Below, in pieces: positions 48,593 through 61,203 of a stretch of 64,000 nt of DNA (positions are counted from its first letter, which is position 1; every line of letters begins with the position of its first letter). The DNA is from Plasmodium malariae (Eukaryota > Apicomplexa > Aconoidasida > Haemosporida > Plasmodiidae): the NCBI RefSeq assembly GCF_900090045.1, contig NC_041776.1:124001-188000 (forward strand). Reading direction: 5' to 3'. The notes beneath the pieces were generated by a model. The model ran no database searches, was not told the origin of the DNA, and worked only from the letters and a program-made list of their open reading frames with translations. Both the position numbers and the translations under genes were made by a program.

Positions 48593-49930
48593 ATGAGCAC
48601 CCCGAAAGAAAGCAAGAAACGCAAGTCGAACGCACTGGACGAAGCATGCCTGGAGTTGAGCGAAGAAATAGAGAACGGGGATGTGCACAAAGAGGAGGAG
48701 AAAGAACAAGAAGATGTAGAAACGCAGTTTAGTAACTGGAAAACAAATAGTGGTTTGTTATACGATTTTGTATGTAGAAAGGAGTTGGAGTGGCCATCAT
48801 TATCTATCGATTTTGGTGATTTCCATAATGAGAATATTGAAGATAATGTATTAAATCAGTTAGTTTGTGTTGGTACTCATACATCAAATAAAGAACCAAA
48901 TTATTTGTATGTATGTGATGTACTATTTCCATTAGAACAATTAGCACAAGAAAAGTGCATATATAAAATTAACGAAAATTATGAAGGTTTTGATTTTTGC
49001 TGTGAGAAAAAAAAATTTACTATAAAATCGAAAATTGCACATACAGGGGAAGTGAATAGAATAAAGTTTTTACCATTAGAAAGAAAAAATATTGTTGTGA
49101 CAAAAGCAATTGATGGAAATCTTCACTTATTTGATATAAATAAACATAAAATCGAAACAAATGATGATAAGATGAATCCTGAAGTATCTTTTGTTGGTAA
49201 TAACTCGGATGGTTTTGGACTAGATTTTAATGCTTATAAAAAATTTGCATTAACTTGTAGTAATGATGGAATGATAACAGTATATGATTATAATAATTTA
49301 TCTTCTAAAACTGTTAATCCATTTTATAAAGTACAATACAAGTCCCCTATAAATGATGTTTCTTCTCTTAATGATCCTAATTTAATTTTAGCTTGTGCAG
49401 ATAATGGATATATTTTAGTATACGATATTAGAGTAAAAACAACAGAACCTGCTCAACAAGTGTTAGGTCAACAAGTACCTGTTAACTGTATTGCTTTGAA
49501 TAGATTTACAGGTCATTTTGCTTCAGGTAGTGAAAATGGAAAAATTAAAATATGGGATATTAAAAGATTTAATGAACCACAGCATATTATAAATGCACAC
49601 AAAGAAGCTGTTATTAGATTAAATTTTTCACCTAATGATTCCTCTCTTCTTGCTTCGGCTAGTAATAATCGTTTTATTAACATATACGACTTAAACAAAA
49701 TTGGGGAAGAACTTGATGCTATTGATTTATCCGATGGACCTTCTGAACTCATCTTCTCTCATGGTGGACATACACAACCGATTACAGATTTTAATTGGAA
49801 TCATCACAAGAAATTAAAGATGTTCATAGGATCCACTGGGGAGGATAACACTCTCCAGTTTTGGCAGCTCAAGACCGAATTACTGGACGAGGTCAACACG
49901 ATACCCACGTCGAACACGGATGTGGAGTAG
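48593..49930 (+). CDS. CAF-1 p55 / RbAp48-like WD40 histone chaperone
   Basis: Single-exon protein of 445 residues, starting at the first in-frame ATG (MSTPKESKKRK). It is a seven-bladed WD40 propeller of the RBBP4/MSI1/p55 type. The N-terminal histone H4-binding helix region reads FSNWKTNSGLLYDFVCRKEL and continues EWPSLSIDF (RbAp48: YKIWKKNTPFLYDLV....LEWPSL). Repeat signatures include HTGEVNRIKFLP, DGFGLDFN, VNCIALNRFTGHFASGSENG, KIKIWDIKRF, LASASNNRFINIYDL and a final FSHGGHTQPITDFNW with TGEDNTLQFWQL. The PSELIFSHGGHT-type segment matches the family. These proteins bind histone H3-H4 and serve as shared subunits of CAF-1, HAT1, NuRD-type and PRC2-type complexes in the nucleus. The acidic/basic N-terminal 50 residues are Plasmodium-specific. 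The gene is close to usual family length (about 425). Confidence 0.95.
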   Translation: MSTPKESKKRKSNALDEACLELSEEIENGDVHKEEEKEQEDVETQFSNWKTNSGLLYDFVCRKELEWPSLSIDFGDFHNENIEDNVLNQLVCVGTHTSNKEPNYLYVCDVLFPLEQLAQEKCIYKINENYEGFDFCCEKKKFTIKSKIAHTGEVNRIKFLPLERKNIVVTKAIDGNLHLFDINKHKIETNDDKMNPEVSFVGNNSDGFGLDFNAYKKFALTCSNDGMITVYDYNNLSSKTVNPFYKVQYKSPINDVSSLNDPNLILACADNGYILVYDIRVKTTEPAQQVLGQQVPVNCIALNRFTGHFASGSENGKIKIWDIKRFNEPQHIINAHKEAVIRLNFSPNDSSLLASASNNRFINIYDLNKIGEELDAIDLSDGPSELIFSHGGHTQPITDFNWNHHKKLKMFIGSTGEDNTLQFWQLKTELLDEVNTIPTSNTDVE

Positions 49931-51884
49931 TGGTGGAAGTGTGTAACGGAGACTCGCACATGCAGTCGTGCAGTCGTGCATATATAGGTATGTATATCTG
50001 TGCGATGGCATATGTGGCTGTCGTGCCCCATTTATTATCATTTATTCCAAAATTTTCCCCTACTTATTCCAATTTTTTTCTATTTTTTTTAAACTGCGTA
50101 CGTTGGACTTCCCACATGTGCACCCGTGCACGTGAAGTGAGGGATGTCAACGCGCATATTCTCCTTTCCCCTATTTACACTTATCACACATTCCCACAAA
50201 CAAAGGAATACCACCCTTAGATTAATACATGGAGGTAATTTATAATTTTCATAATCCTTATATACACATATACATGTACGCATATAATTCATACACGCCA
50301 TATACACATATATACCGATGTAGATGATACCCATTTTACACCTCGTTGAATAGACTTTTTTTTTTTTTTTTTTTTTTTTTTCCCATATTGAAAAACCGTC
50401 CTCTTCTAACCAATGTGTGTTACTTTATACACATTGTGAAAACTTTTTCTAATTTTACAAACGAAAGAGAGATAACAATTTTAAAAAGAGTTATCATTTA
50501 AGTAATTCAACTTGATGCGTGAGTAACCAAACCAGAGTACCTACATCACACTGTCAGTTAAATGACAGCAAGACAACAAATCGATGGGGCTTAACTTGCT
50601 TTTTTCTTAGCAATGCTTGCATGAAAATCTCTGCTCGTGCGTAATACATATGACTACGGTGTGGATCAATTGTTTCTGGGTTAGCTGCATACATATGCTT
50701 ATGCCTTACTCTTTGTCTATTCATTCCCGTTCATTTTTAACACATCACTAAGATGAACCATTTGTTCTTTGAAGTTTTATTTTATAAATATATAATAAAA
50801 TGTACGTATAAACGTGTTTTTATATGTGTGTGGGTCGGAGGGTGTATATATAATTCCCATAATACGTGTCTTAAAAACGTACCCACACTTGCCTATACCA
50901 AATTGTTATATTAAAAAGTTGTTAGAATGGAGAGCATGTACTACTACGAATTATACTGTTATTACTTATTTAACAATATTTATATATGTATTAACGATCC
51001 CCATTATATCCAAACATCTGTTGTAAATATGAACTAATATTAACGTATATAATTACTTTCTTTTCGTCATCATGTTTAATTTTAAAAAATTTTATGCCGA
51101 CCAAAAAGTAAAAATAAAATGAAAAAAAATAAAGTAAAATAAAATAAAAAAAAAAAAACAAAAAATAGAATAAAATAAAGTAAAAATAAAGTAAAAACAA
51201 GATAAAATAAAGTAAAAACAAGATAAAATAAAGTAAAAATAAGATAAAATAAAGTAAAAACAAGATAAAATAAAGTAAAAAAAGAAAATGAATTCAAATG
51301 ACGCGAAACAAAATGAAACATTTCCATGTTAAAATGAACTTCTCACGAAAAAAAAAAAAAAGTGTGTGGGAAAAAGACATAAAAATTATGCACACGTGCA
51401 GGTAATATATTTATATGTTCATGCACATTTTTTAACATATTATTGGGGGAGGGGGGCACATGTGTAGCATAGGTTAAAAAGACTCGTTACGATTATTTCT
51501 TCAGGCATTCATGGAACGTATATTTTCGCATGCCCGTTTACAACTGTACGCACATATACACATATATAGTACTGCTTTGTAAAAAAGATGCTTCGTTCAT
51601 TCTGATTTTAAAATATTGCGTACTAGCAGCTATAATTAAAAAAAAAGAAAAAGAAAAAAAAAAAAAAAAAGACAATAAAACACAACAGAATACAACACAA
51701 CAAAATAAAATTCAATACAATGTACAGAAAAATACATGACAAGACCAGATCTGATAAGATAACGCAAATAACAAGAGATTAAAAATATTATGAAAAAAGA
51801 AATTTTTTTTTTTTTCAAAAATATTGCTTAACAAGGTAAATATCAAAAAAAGCATATTATTAATTATTCTAAATTGTCAAACTA

Positions 51885-51924
<40 letters not shown>

Positions 51925-52094
51925 CTACTCCATATGATTTTCAATAAAGGTAACAAATCGTTCTGTGGGAAAGAAGCAAAAAAAAAAAAAAAAAAAAAGA
52001 ATTATATGTATATGTATAATCGTGCATACGTATTATATATATATACGTACAGGTACATGTACAAGAGTATATATTTATGTGCACGCGTATATAT
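49931..52094. other. Intergenic between convergent genes
   Basis: 3' flanks of CAF-1 p55 (+) and PIP5K (-). It holds a T run (50357-50380), AAATAAAGTAAAAACAAGAT repeats of about 18-20 bp (51120-51290), a T-free block AAAATACAACACAACAAAAT (51680-51720) and A runs at 51895-51921 and 51978-51998. No protein-like frame recognised. Confidence 0.5.
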
Positions 52095-52747
52095 TTATGC
52101 ACATATTAAGAGATCACCATTTACTGAAGTACAGTCAGCATAACAATTTCTTTTGGTTAATAAAAACTTACTTGAATAGGTATCCGGGTGTACACATGAA
52201 ATGTTTTTTCTATCAAGTTTTCTAAAATGGGAGAAGCACATGCACATATATATAAGTTTGTGAGCGTGGGGGGGCTATATACATCCATGCATATATGCAA
52301 ACATACGCGCATAAGTAAATATGAACATATGTACACATACGTACTTTTGTGCCCACAAAAATTAATTCCACATTATTTCCACATTTTTTCGCTTCTTTAA
52401 TACTTACTGTATGGTCCTTAGGGTGTGCTCGAACTTTTTTTTTAAGCTAAAATGGGCAGTTAAAACAAAGTAAAAACAAGTATAGCAGAATAAACAAATA
52501 TAGCAAAATAAAACCACAAGTAGTGTCCTACGTGTGTGCATTTGCTCTTTTCATGTACACTGCTCTAAACATGAGTACAAAACAAAGTTTCGAATTTTTA
52601 TGTACTCATTACAAATAACATTAACATCACGTTATTTTATCTTTTTCTTACTTCCACTTAGTAAAGATATCAATAATTCCGAAAAAAAAAATTTTGCTCT
52701 TATCAATGTTGATCATACCTCCATGGTCGCACTGAGTAGTTGGAGGT

Positions 52748-52783
<36 letters not shown>

Positions 52784-55700
52784 ATATCATTTAGTACGAA
52801 ACGCATATAATATATGTATACACATATATATACCCACATATGCACGTAGGACCACTGACAGAATAAACATACACACACAAGTCGCGTACCTGATGGAAGG
52901 GCTTCGATGCAACACAGTTTCCTTCATTGTCGTAAACATGTTGGATCTCATTCGTTCTGCTCTTATTCCAATTGACTATATCCCGGGATAAGTCTTTGTA
53001 ATGAATACCGAATAGTAGAGAATAATCTAGTAAAGAATTTTCCTTTAAAAAATTTGCATCTGCTTTTAAAACTGTTAATAATTTTTTCTTATTTTCCAAT
53101 CCAATATTTATTGTATCTCCCAACTCGTCTATGTCTACATCCTTTAGTGCTATAGTATGATCTTCTCTCTTAGCTGGGGGTACTGTTCGTCCTACTAGGC
53201 TTCCCTTGATGTCATATCTTCTATGTATTTCAACAGCTGATGAAAAAAAATTGTTCATCACTATGAAGTATATTTTCTTTTTACTCCCTGCAAAGTAAAG
53301 AATAAAATCGAAAAGTGCGTAAGCATAAGGGTTGCAAAAAATATATAAACATAAAAGTAAACACATGTATACTTATATAAACAAAATAAATAAACAGATA
53401 AATGTAGGAATATACAAATGTATGGACGAACGCATAAAAATACAAATGAGTGCATGAATGGGGCCTACTTCCAGATCGCTTCAGGTACTTAATACAGTGT
53501 ATGCCGTACAAGCGAGTTAATAGAGAGTCGGGGTTTTTCCTGACATGTTCATAATATTGCGGCAGTAATTTCTGGGACAAGTTGTGTATGTTCTTGCATA
53601 CCTGCGAAGGGAAAAAAAAAAAAAAGGGGAGTAGCATTAGTGATGTTACTGATGTCAACAATGTTTAGATATGTTGGTTATGTGTGCACAGTGCACATGA
53701 TGCACACTTTGTCCTCGCACATGCTCCCTAGAGCCGCAAACATTTTTAACGCACCGTTTTTATTATGTACTTCCCATTGCTGGTGAAGTAAAAGAGCGAT
53801 CCGCTTTTCCCCTCGGAAAGCAACTCACTGAGGGTCGATAGATTTCCCAAGACCATATTACTTATTACTTGTTCAGGTCCAACGGAAGTAATATATTCTT
53901 TTGATTTAATACCATAAAAATTTCTTATATTTTTAAAAATAATAGGTGCATAATTTTTAAAAATAACTTTCTGTTGTGAATTTGTTGTAGGTAACTGAAT
54001 GATGTCTTTATGTTTAAACAAATTTAAAATATTATCACTATTAAATTCTTTTATAACTGATGTTCGAATACCTATCATCATATTCATAACTAGATCCCAT
54101 CTCTCATGCCCAAAATATACAGCCAGTATTTTATTAAAATTTCTATTGTCTCTACTTTGACGTAAGGAAACAGAGAGTTTACCTTTTTTTGAAAAATTAT
54201 AATAATTGGATTTATTTATATAAATTTTTTTATTTTGAAAGTAACCCTTTGAATATTTTCCTAACATATCATTTGCTTGATTTAATAAGACACTCACTTC
54301 GTTTAATTTTAATGAATGCATACTGCTTATCATATAATTGTCATCCAGGGAATCATAGGACGACGAATATTTCTGTGATATTGTTATAGTGTGCAAGAAG
54401 TACCTTATTATAGATATGACCAACAATATATTTTGGTAGATATGCATTTTCATCTTTTTGGAACTAATTTTGTGTTCTTCCTTCAACAGGTCCGCTTCGA
54501 TGTCGTAGTGATAGTAGTTATCTCGATGGTTGTAATGATCGTAGTTATCTTGGTGTTCGATGTGATCATACTTGAAGTTACCTTCCCTATCACACGCTAC
54601 ATTGTCATCTCTGCCTCGACCCATCTGTTTTCCTCGTTCTGTATGTTCGCCTCGTTCTATATGTTCGCCTCGTTCTGTATGTTCGCCTCGTTCTGTATGT
54701 TCGCCTCGTTCTGTATGTTCGCCTCGTTCTGTATGTTCGCCTCGTTCTGTATGTTCACCTCGTTCTGTATGCTCACCTCGTTCTGTATGTTCGCCTCGTT
54801 CTGTATGTTCGCCTCGTTCTGTATGTTCGCCTCGTTCTGTATGCTTACCACGTCCTACTACTTCCGTCTGTTCCTCTTCCTTACCATGTGAGCTGTATGC
54901 AAATAATGAAAAGAACAAAAAAAAAATTTTATTGTGATAACCGCCGCTCTTCTCCTTCTTCAAGTAGTCCTCCGCTGCTAGAAAGATATTCCTAATAAGA
55001 TAATACACCTGATCCTTCGTCAAATTTCTTTTTACCATAACGTAGTGCGACTTAACATAAGGAATGTAAAATTTCTTTTTTATTACATCATCGTTTAGTT
55101 CTAGTACATTTGAAGGAGAGTCACTTTTACCTCCATATATATAATCGCTCTTAATTCTCGTTCCATTTATATTCTTACTACTATTGTAGTCCCATTCCTT
55201 CCTTCGGCTTTCTTCATCATTACAAAATGGCCCTGCATCGTTACAATGTAATATGGACTTCCCAGACAATTTTATAAAATCCTCGTACTCTATAAATTTC
55301 CTGCGCAGATATTTTGCGCTTTCTAAAGCGCTGCTTCCACTGTTCCATCCACGGTTACCCCGCTTATCACTACTTTTACGATTGTTGTTACCACTGGGGC
55401 TGTTACTGCTATTGTTATTATCTCCATCATTGATGTTATTACCGATCCCGTTAGTAACACGCCCACCCCTGAGACCAAAAAAATAATAATTTTCCTCATT
55501 GTCGTGCTCGCTGTAATAGTTGCTTTCGTTATTGCTAAAATCGTCGTCATAGTGAAGGTTGTTTTCTAAAAATTCTTTTTCTTTTAATAAATCATTTTTT
55601 CCATCTGAGTACACTTCCTTTTCGAGCAAATACTGTTCTTCTCTTTGTTGCGCAAATTTTTTATATCTTATTATATATTCATTGCACTCTTCTACATACT

Positions 55701-56609
55701 TTTTGTTTTCATTTTTTCTTTCAAATGCCATTATACCTGAACGCACCTCATATTGTGCAGGTATTTTATTTACGTTTAAAGCATTTTTTTCATTATTCCA
55801 TTCATTTTTTAAATCATCATTTTTATCATCAATTATATCATCCTTTTCAAATAGTTTTACATTATCACATGATTCACTATACCTATATTTCGTATCCATA
55901 AACTTGCATATATTTTCCTGTTCACTTTTATGCTCCTCCGTGTGAATGTACTCCTTCCCCCCTTCGATATCGATACGTCTTTGTTCTTCATCCGCCTGAT
56001 TGGTAAGCTTTTGATTTACTTCCTTTTTTGTGCATGATACTCCCTCGAACTTTTCAGACACCTCAGTGCTCTTCCGCCGCCTTTTACCCCCCGAGGAGGT
56101 ATCTGACCCGAACACAGATGCTGAATAAGGTGTCGATTCCACCGCTTCTTCTTCCGCTGCTACTGATGGTGGTGCGACCACGTTCTTTTTTTTTTTTTTT
56201 TTTTTTTTTTCTTCCTCTTTTAACTTTTTTCTAAAACTTATAATTTCTACGTCCGAGTGATACTCGAAAAAATTCTCAGTGCAATCTGAGGAGTCAGCGT
56301 TGTTCTCATTTACCCCTTCTTCACTCTTTCTACTACAATGTACACTGTTTTTCTTATCCTTTCCATGGCTCTTCAGGTTGTGCGTAGAGTTACTCTTCTT
56401 TGGGAGTCTACCACTTCTATCGCTTCTACTACTGCTGCTTCTTCTTATGGCTCCGTTTACATGATAACACTGGTTATTCCTCTTCCCTTTATCCGCCTTC
56501 AGAAGTAAGGGGCACATGCTAAGTATATTACTGTTTGTCGTGAAATACTCCTCTTCTTGCAAATTATACGAATAATATTTCTTATCTGTAGCTACTCCTT
56601 CACCATCTT

Positions 56610-56645
<36 letters not shown>

Positions 56646-58470
56646 CAATTAAATAATCATTGTCATCGGTATAATTATCATCACCATCTTTACTCATTAG
56701 GTTGCATTCAAAAAGGTTGTTGTGAATACTCTTCCCCTCTCTGTTGTTGTCTCGATCGGATTTGTTTCTCCATCTATGTTGACGTGCTATACTACTGTTA
56801 TTACATCTATCATTACCATTATAGATACTATCACTGTTATCGTCTTTCGAATGGGCTTCTTCACTTGAAAAATGCCCACCCTTGAAAGAAGCTTGTTCAT
56901 GATATAAATTCATATCATGATTGTATATTTTTCTTCTGTGGTTTTTGAAAAGGGAGGAATTATGCACTGGGAGCAAGTTGTTTATATTTTTTTTGGAGTC
57001 GATCTTTCCTCCCCCTTTTTCCCTCGTCTTTTCCATAGCCTTTTCTTTTATCTCGTCCTCCTTCAATTTCCTTCCTATGTTTTCCTCTTCATATTTATCA
57101 GAATTTTTTCGTTGTATCCCTCCTCTATCATTCCTCTTATCAGACACTCTTTTTTTCCTTCGAATGAATAAATTTGTTGATCCTTTTAGAAGAGAACCCC
57201 TAGAGGTGGTATCTTCGGGTAGAGCCATCTTCAACAGATGACTAGAATTGATTTTTCCTCCTATATCCATCTTACTCTTTCCAGTTTTACTCTTTCCAGT
57301 TTTACTATTTCCAGTTTTACTATTTCCAGTTTTAGTCTTTCCAGTTTTAGTCTTTCCAGTTTTAGTCTTTCCAGTTTTACTATTTCCAGTTTTACTATTT
57401 CCAGTTTTACTTTTTTTTCTTTTCATTGTTTCATTCTGTATAAACGAATCAGCCACTTTCGTGTGTATACCTAACAATTTTAAAAATTCGTTGCATTTCA
57501 TTGCTTTTTTGTAACATTCCAAATTCATTCTATACTTCCCATCCTCACATAATATACTTAATGACTTGAATGTATATTTTATTTGACTTGTTAGTATCTC
57601 CTCTTCTGTTCCTAGTAGCTCTTTTTTTATATCATTTATACTGATTACAATTTTTTCAAAATCTTCATATGGGATATAATGAGAATAATCCTTTTTTTTT
57701 GATTTCGCTGTTATTTTGCTTTTTTGATTTTCTCTTTCTTTCTTCTGTTCAAAATTAGGGTGGATCGCGTCGCTCTTCATATTGTTATTTACGCTTTCCT
57801 TGTCAGGGGATTCATCCATATGAACTACGTTATCCCTATAAGCTGCGTTATCCATATGAGCTGCGTTATCCCTATAAGCTGCGTTATCCATATGAGCTGC
57901 GTTATCCCTATAAGCTGCGTTATCCATATGAGCTGCGTTATCCCTATAAGCTGCGTTATCCATATGAGCTGCGTTATCCATATGAGCTGCGTTATCCATA
58001 TGAGCTGCGTTATCCACCTGCGTGGTGGTACCACTCACTGCTGTTCTTCCTATCTGTGTATCATCACTACCCAAGGAAGCTCTTTTAGGAGAAGCGCTAT
58101 TACTACTAACCTTTGAAAGGGGATTCGTACCCGAGTGGACTATCCTGTACGACATTTCTAGTTTATCACGTTTACTTCCCTTAAGCATTGTGTTAATAGC
58201 AACACAGAATTCGTAGAAGTCTACATAATCATCATTATTTAAATCAAAAGCTTTAAAAATGGACTTGTACAAATATGCATTTTTAATTGTACCGAGTATA
58301 CCTAGACTCTTTTCAAATTTGTTATAGTTCATCTTACCATTATTACTAATCGAATTAAACCTTTTGTATATAATCATTATCTCATCATCACTTAAATTTG
58401 TTTCCTCTTTGATTCTTTTTTTCAAGCTCCATTCTAACACAGTCCTTACGTTGACGTTTGTACATTTCAT
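52095..58470 (-). CDS. PIP5 kinase fused to an EF-hand (NCS-like) module, seven exons
   Basis: Phosphatidylinositol-4-phosphate 5-kinase making PI(4,5)P2. Exons: 58470-53755, 53601-53469, 53287-52890, 52731-52652, 52446-52408, 52221-52172 and 52123-52095; all phases agree, about 1,814 residues. The N-terminus is neuronal calcium sensor-like: a degenerate EF hand near 36-50, then a canonical loop DLNNDDYVDFYE at 76-87. The last 500 residues are the kinase: SGSLFYFTSNGKYIIKT, CKNIHNLSQKLLPQYYEHV, LTRLYGIHCIKYL, KIYFIVMNNFF, RRYDIKGSLVGR, LKADANFLKENSLLDYSLL (the DYSLL signature), GIIDIFTKW and KKKFEHTLRTI. The roughly 1,200 residues between are low-complexity, with MDNAAH/YRDNAA, KTGNSKTG/KTGKTKTG and ERGEHT repeats. 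The NCS-PIP5K fusion is a known Plasmodium/apicomplexan trait. The final exon (INGDLLICA) is short and less certain. EF hands suggest Ca2+ regulation. Confidence 0.9.
54610..54850 (-). repeat. 18-bp coding repeat (ERGEHT) in PIP5K
   Basis: About 13 copies of the unit CCTCGTTCTGTATGTTCG on the plus strand, encoding ERGEHT repeats between the linker and the C-terminal kinase half. Single-base variants give IERGEHT and ERGKQM. Confidence 0.95.
57260..57412 (-). repeat. 15-bp coding repeat (KTGNS/KTGKT) in PIP5K
   Basis: About ten copies of CCAGTTTTACTATTT-type units encoding Lys/Thr/Gly repeats in the linker region, giving a highly basic segment. Confidence 0.95.
57818..58016 (-). repeat. 18-bp coding repeat (AAHMDN/AAYRDN) in PIP5K
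   Basis: Eleven copies of the 18-bp unit ATCCATATGAGCTGCGTT, alternating with ATCCCTATAAGCTGCGTT, so the peptide alternates HMDNAA and YRDNAA before settling to three HMDNAA units. It lies just after the EF-hand module. Confidence 0.95.
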
Positions 58471-58566
58471 TTGTTTGGGTACCTATGTTTTGTAGACAAG
58501 TCCAGTGATACTTTTGTGGGGATGATAATAGCTCTTGTTGAGAAGGAACAGTAAGGTAGTACTACA

Positions 58567-59148
58567 ATGCGTATGAAGCAACGTCAGAATGAATTAAACA
58601 AAAAATATAAGAAGACGTTGAGTTGGCACAATGAACTGGAGAATGTTAAACATATGTATCGTGCATTCTATGGAGGAATACGAGAATGTAGAATTGTAAA
58701 ATTTAAAAAATGTGGGTAAGTACGGATGTGAAAAAAAAAAAAAAAAAAAAGAATAAATAAATAATTAATAAAAAATAAAAAAATAGACAAAAATAAACCA
58801 ATACACAAACCAATACACAAACCAATACACAAACCAATACACAAAACAATACACAAACCAATACACAAACCAATACACAAATAAATACACAAACAAATAC
58901 ACAAACAAATACACAAACCAATACACAAACAAAAACACAAAAAAATACACAAACAAATAAACAAACAAATAAACAAATAAGCAAACAAAAAAACAAACAA
59001 AATAGAAAATGCATAAAGTGAAAGAGCGACAATACTACTTATAGTAGCAGTCGCTAGTTGGCTGTTCATAAATGCAATCGAATTAACTGTCAGTTTAAAA
59101 GAACAGGCAAACTTCACAAACGAAGTTAAATGCGTATCTGTAGAATGA
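58567..59148 (+). CDS. Small two-exon protein candidate, head-to-head with PIP5K
   Basis: Exon 1 58567-58715 (ATG, phase 2, strong donor GTAAGT) and exon 2 59058-59148 (acceptor GTCGCTAG), about 79 residues. Exon 1 reads MRMKQRQNELNKKYKKTLSW, then LENVKHMYRAFYGGIRECRI. Exon 2 reads WLFINAIELTVSLKEQANFT, then NEVKCVSVE before TGA. The phase agrees, and the composition (Trp, Gly, Arg, Cys) is unlike the flanks. A GTATCT donor-like site lies before the stop, so further exons are possible. Family not recognised. The ATG is only 96 bp from the PIP5K ATG on the other strand, unusually close for divergent Plasmodium genes, so either the promoter is shared or one of the two starts is not the true one. 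Confidence 0.5.
58790..58970. repeat. 12-bp tandem repeat CAAACCAATACA
   Basis: About 14 imperfect copies of CAAACCAATACA/CAAACAAATACA inside the intron of the small 58.6 kb gene. The minus-strand Cys/Val/Phe frame across it is an artefact. Confidence 0.9.
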
Positions 59149-59171
59149 AAATCACTTCCCTTTAATTAAAT

Positions 59172-59305
59172 TAAATTTGATTTGATTTGATTTGATTTGA
59201 TTTGATTTAATTTGATTTGATTTGATTTGATTTGATTTGATTTGATTTGATTTGATTTGATTTGATTTGATTTAATTTGATTTAATTTGATTTGATTTAA
59301 TCTGC
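59172..59305. repeat. TTTGA pentanucleotide array
   Basis: About 25 copies of TTTGA with occasional TTTAA units, perfectly tandem. Confidence 0.95.
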
Positions 59306-59984
59306 TTTGATATAATTCTATATAATTTAGCTTAGTTTAATTTAATTCAACTTAACATTTATTACTTACCCATTTATTTATTTTATTTTATATTTGCTTC
59401 AATTGGATAACTATCATATGGCTCACATGGCTAAACTGACTAAACCGATTGATATGATTATCTTTATTTTCTTTTTTTATCATTTCTATGGATATAAATT
59501 TAATTTTATAATAAACAAGGAAAAAAGATCATTACGTTATGCAGGTACGATCACATGAACACAACAAGGACATATCATGAGTGTACCTAGGCATATGCTC
59601 CTACGGACATACGTATGTACTTCTGTATATATGTATATGTATATATATATACATATATATATTTACGTACGTATGCTTGTATATGCTTGTATATGCTTGA
59701 ATAATTGGACGTGTAGCTCTACCAATTTTTTAACTCGTAATAATTTGCTCAATTAGGCATCTATTCAACTCGGGTAAGCATTCAAGTAGTTAGCCTGTTA
59801 GCCTATCAGCCTGTCAGGTAGTTGTAAAAATAAACTTGAACAGTGGTAGGGGCTTTATTAAAAAATGGAGGCATGCACAATTTATCATTAAGCGGGAAGG
59901 CAGTTCGCCTATATGCATACTTATGCATATATATTATATATATGTAGTAAAATGAATAATTGTATAAGTAATTACATAAATAAT

Positions 59985-60118
59985 TGAATGAATAACTGAA
60001 TGAGTAACTGAATGAGTAACTGAATGAGTAACTGAATGAGTAACTGAATGAGTAACTGAATGAGTAACTGAATGAATAACTAAATGAGTAACTGAATGAA
60101 TAACTGAATGAACAATTA
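59985..60118. repeat. 12-bp array ATGAGTAACTGA
   Basis: Eleven copies of a 12-bp unit, some as ATGAATAACTGA. Its minus-strand reading (YSFS, HSVT repeats) is an artefact. Confidence 0.95.
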
Positions 60119-60409
60119 CATGAGCGATTATATGTAATACGTACGCAAACATATACTTTATTAGCTTTTTTGGCTCTATATTTCATGTAAATTCGTGTTT
60201 ACGCCACTTGTACAAAATTTATACACATGCATAAGAAATTACAAGCATATAAATTCATAATATATAAATAAATATATATATATTTGTATATATACATATA
60301 CTTATATATACTTATATACATATATACGTATGTACATATATATTTATATATATATATACTTATTTACATATATACTTATTCACATATATACTTTATATAT
60401 ATTTATATA

Positions 60410-60446
<37 letters not shown>

Positions 60447-61016
60447 TTATTCACATATATACTTATATATATATATAATTACTTATTTACATATATACTT
60501 ATATATATATATATACTTATTTACATATATACTTATGTACATATATACAAATTTGTATTAACTGCAGCGCGTTTCCTATGTACGATTTTACATATTATGT
60601 TCTGTTTACAATAATACATAGGCACTTGAGTTTTCCAAAAAAAAAAAAAAAAAAATTCAAAAAAGCTTAAAATGACCCATCTACGTTATTATGTAAAAAT
60701 AAAACAAAATGTAAACATAAAAAATTGATTGATAAACCATCTTTTGGTAACGATTATATAAACATAAAAAATTTAACTGAGCGGGTAAATGTACTATAAT
60801 AAACAAATATATTTTCCGTAATTATGTATATATATATATAATTATGTTATTATTCATATGTATGTATTTATACATTCTTAAGCAATGGTTTGGCAATAGT
60901 AAGCTACCAACGTAAAAGAATAAAACGAACGATACAAAGAACGGCCAATTTGATAAAAAAAAAAATATTTTCCTTTCTGATAGGCTTTTTTTTTTTTTTT
61001 TTTTTTTTCATATTTT

Positions 61017-61120
61017 TTCATTTGTTCGTCATTTGTTCGTCATTTGTTCGTCATTTGTTCGTCATTTGTTCGTCATTTGTTCGTCATTTGTTCGTCATTT
61101 GTTTGTCATTTTTTCGTCAA
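61017..61120. repeat. 11-bp array CATTTGTTCGT
   Basis: About nine copies of the unit CATTTGTTCGT; three units make 33 bp, which leaves the plus frames open. Confidence 0.95.
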
Positions 61121-61203
61121 TTTTTCGTTATATTTTCCCTTTTTTTTTTTTTCCCTTTCTTTTTTATTCCAATTTTAAGAAGAAACGATTGAAGAAGAGA
61201 AGC

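Larger units (their letters stand above)
59149..61180. other. Non-coding, several tandem arrays
   Basis: Holds TTTGA pentamers (59172-59305), a 12-bp ATGAGTAACTGA array (59985-60118), TA/TATACTTA-rich DNA (60255-60545) and an 11-bp CATTTGTTCGT array (61017-61115). No convincing protein-like frame. Confidence 0.55.

Noticed and set aside
54391..54937. Plus-strand Cys/Phe/Ser repeat frames opposite PIP5K
   Set aside because: Antisense of the ERGEHT coding repeat; the sense strand is in frame with the kinase domain.
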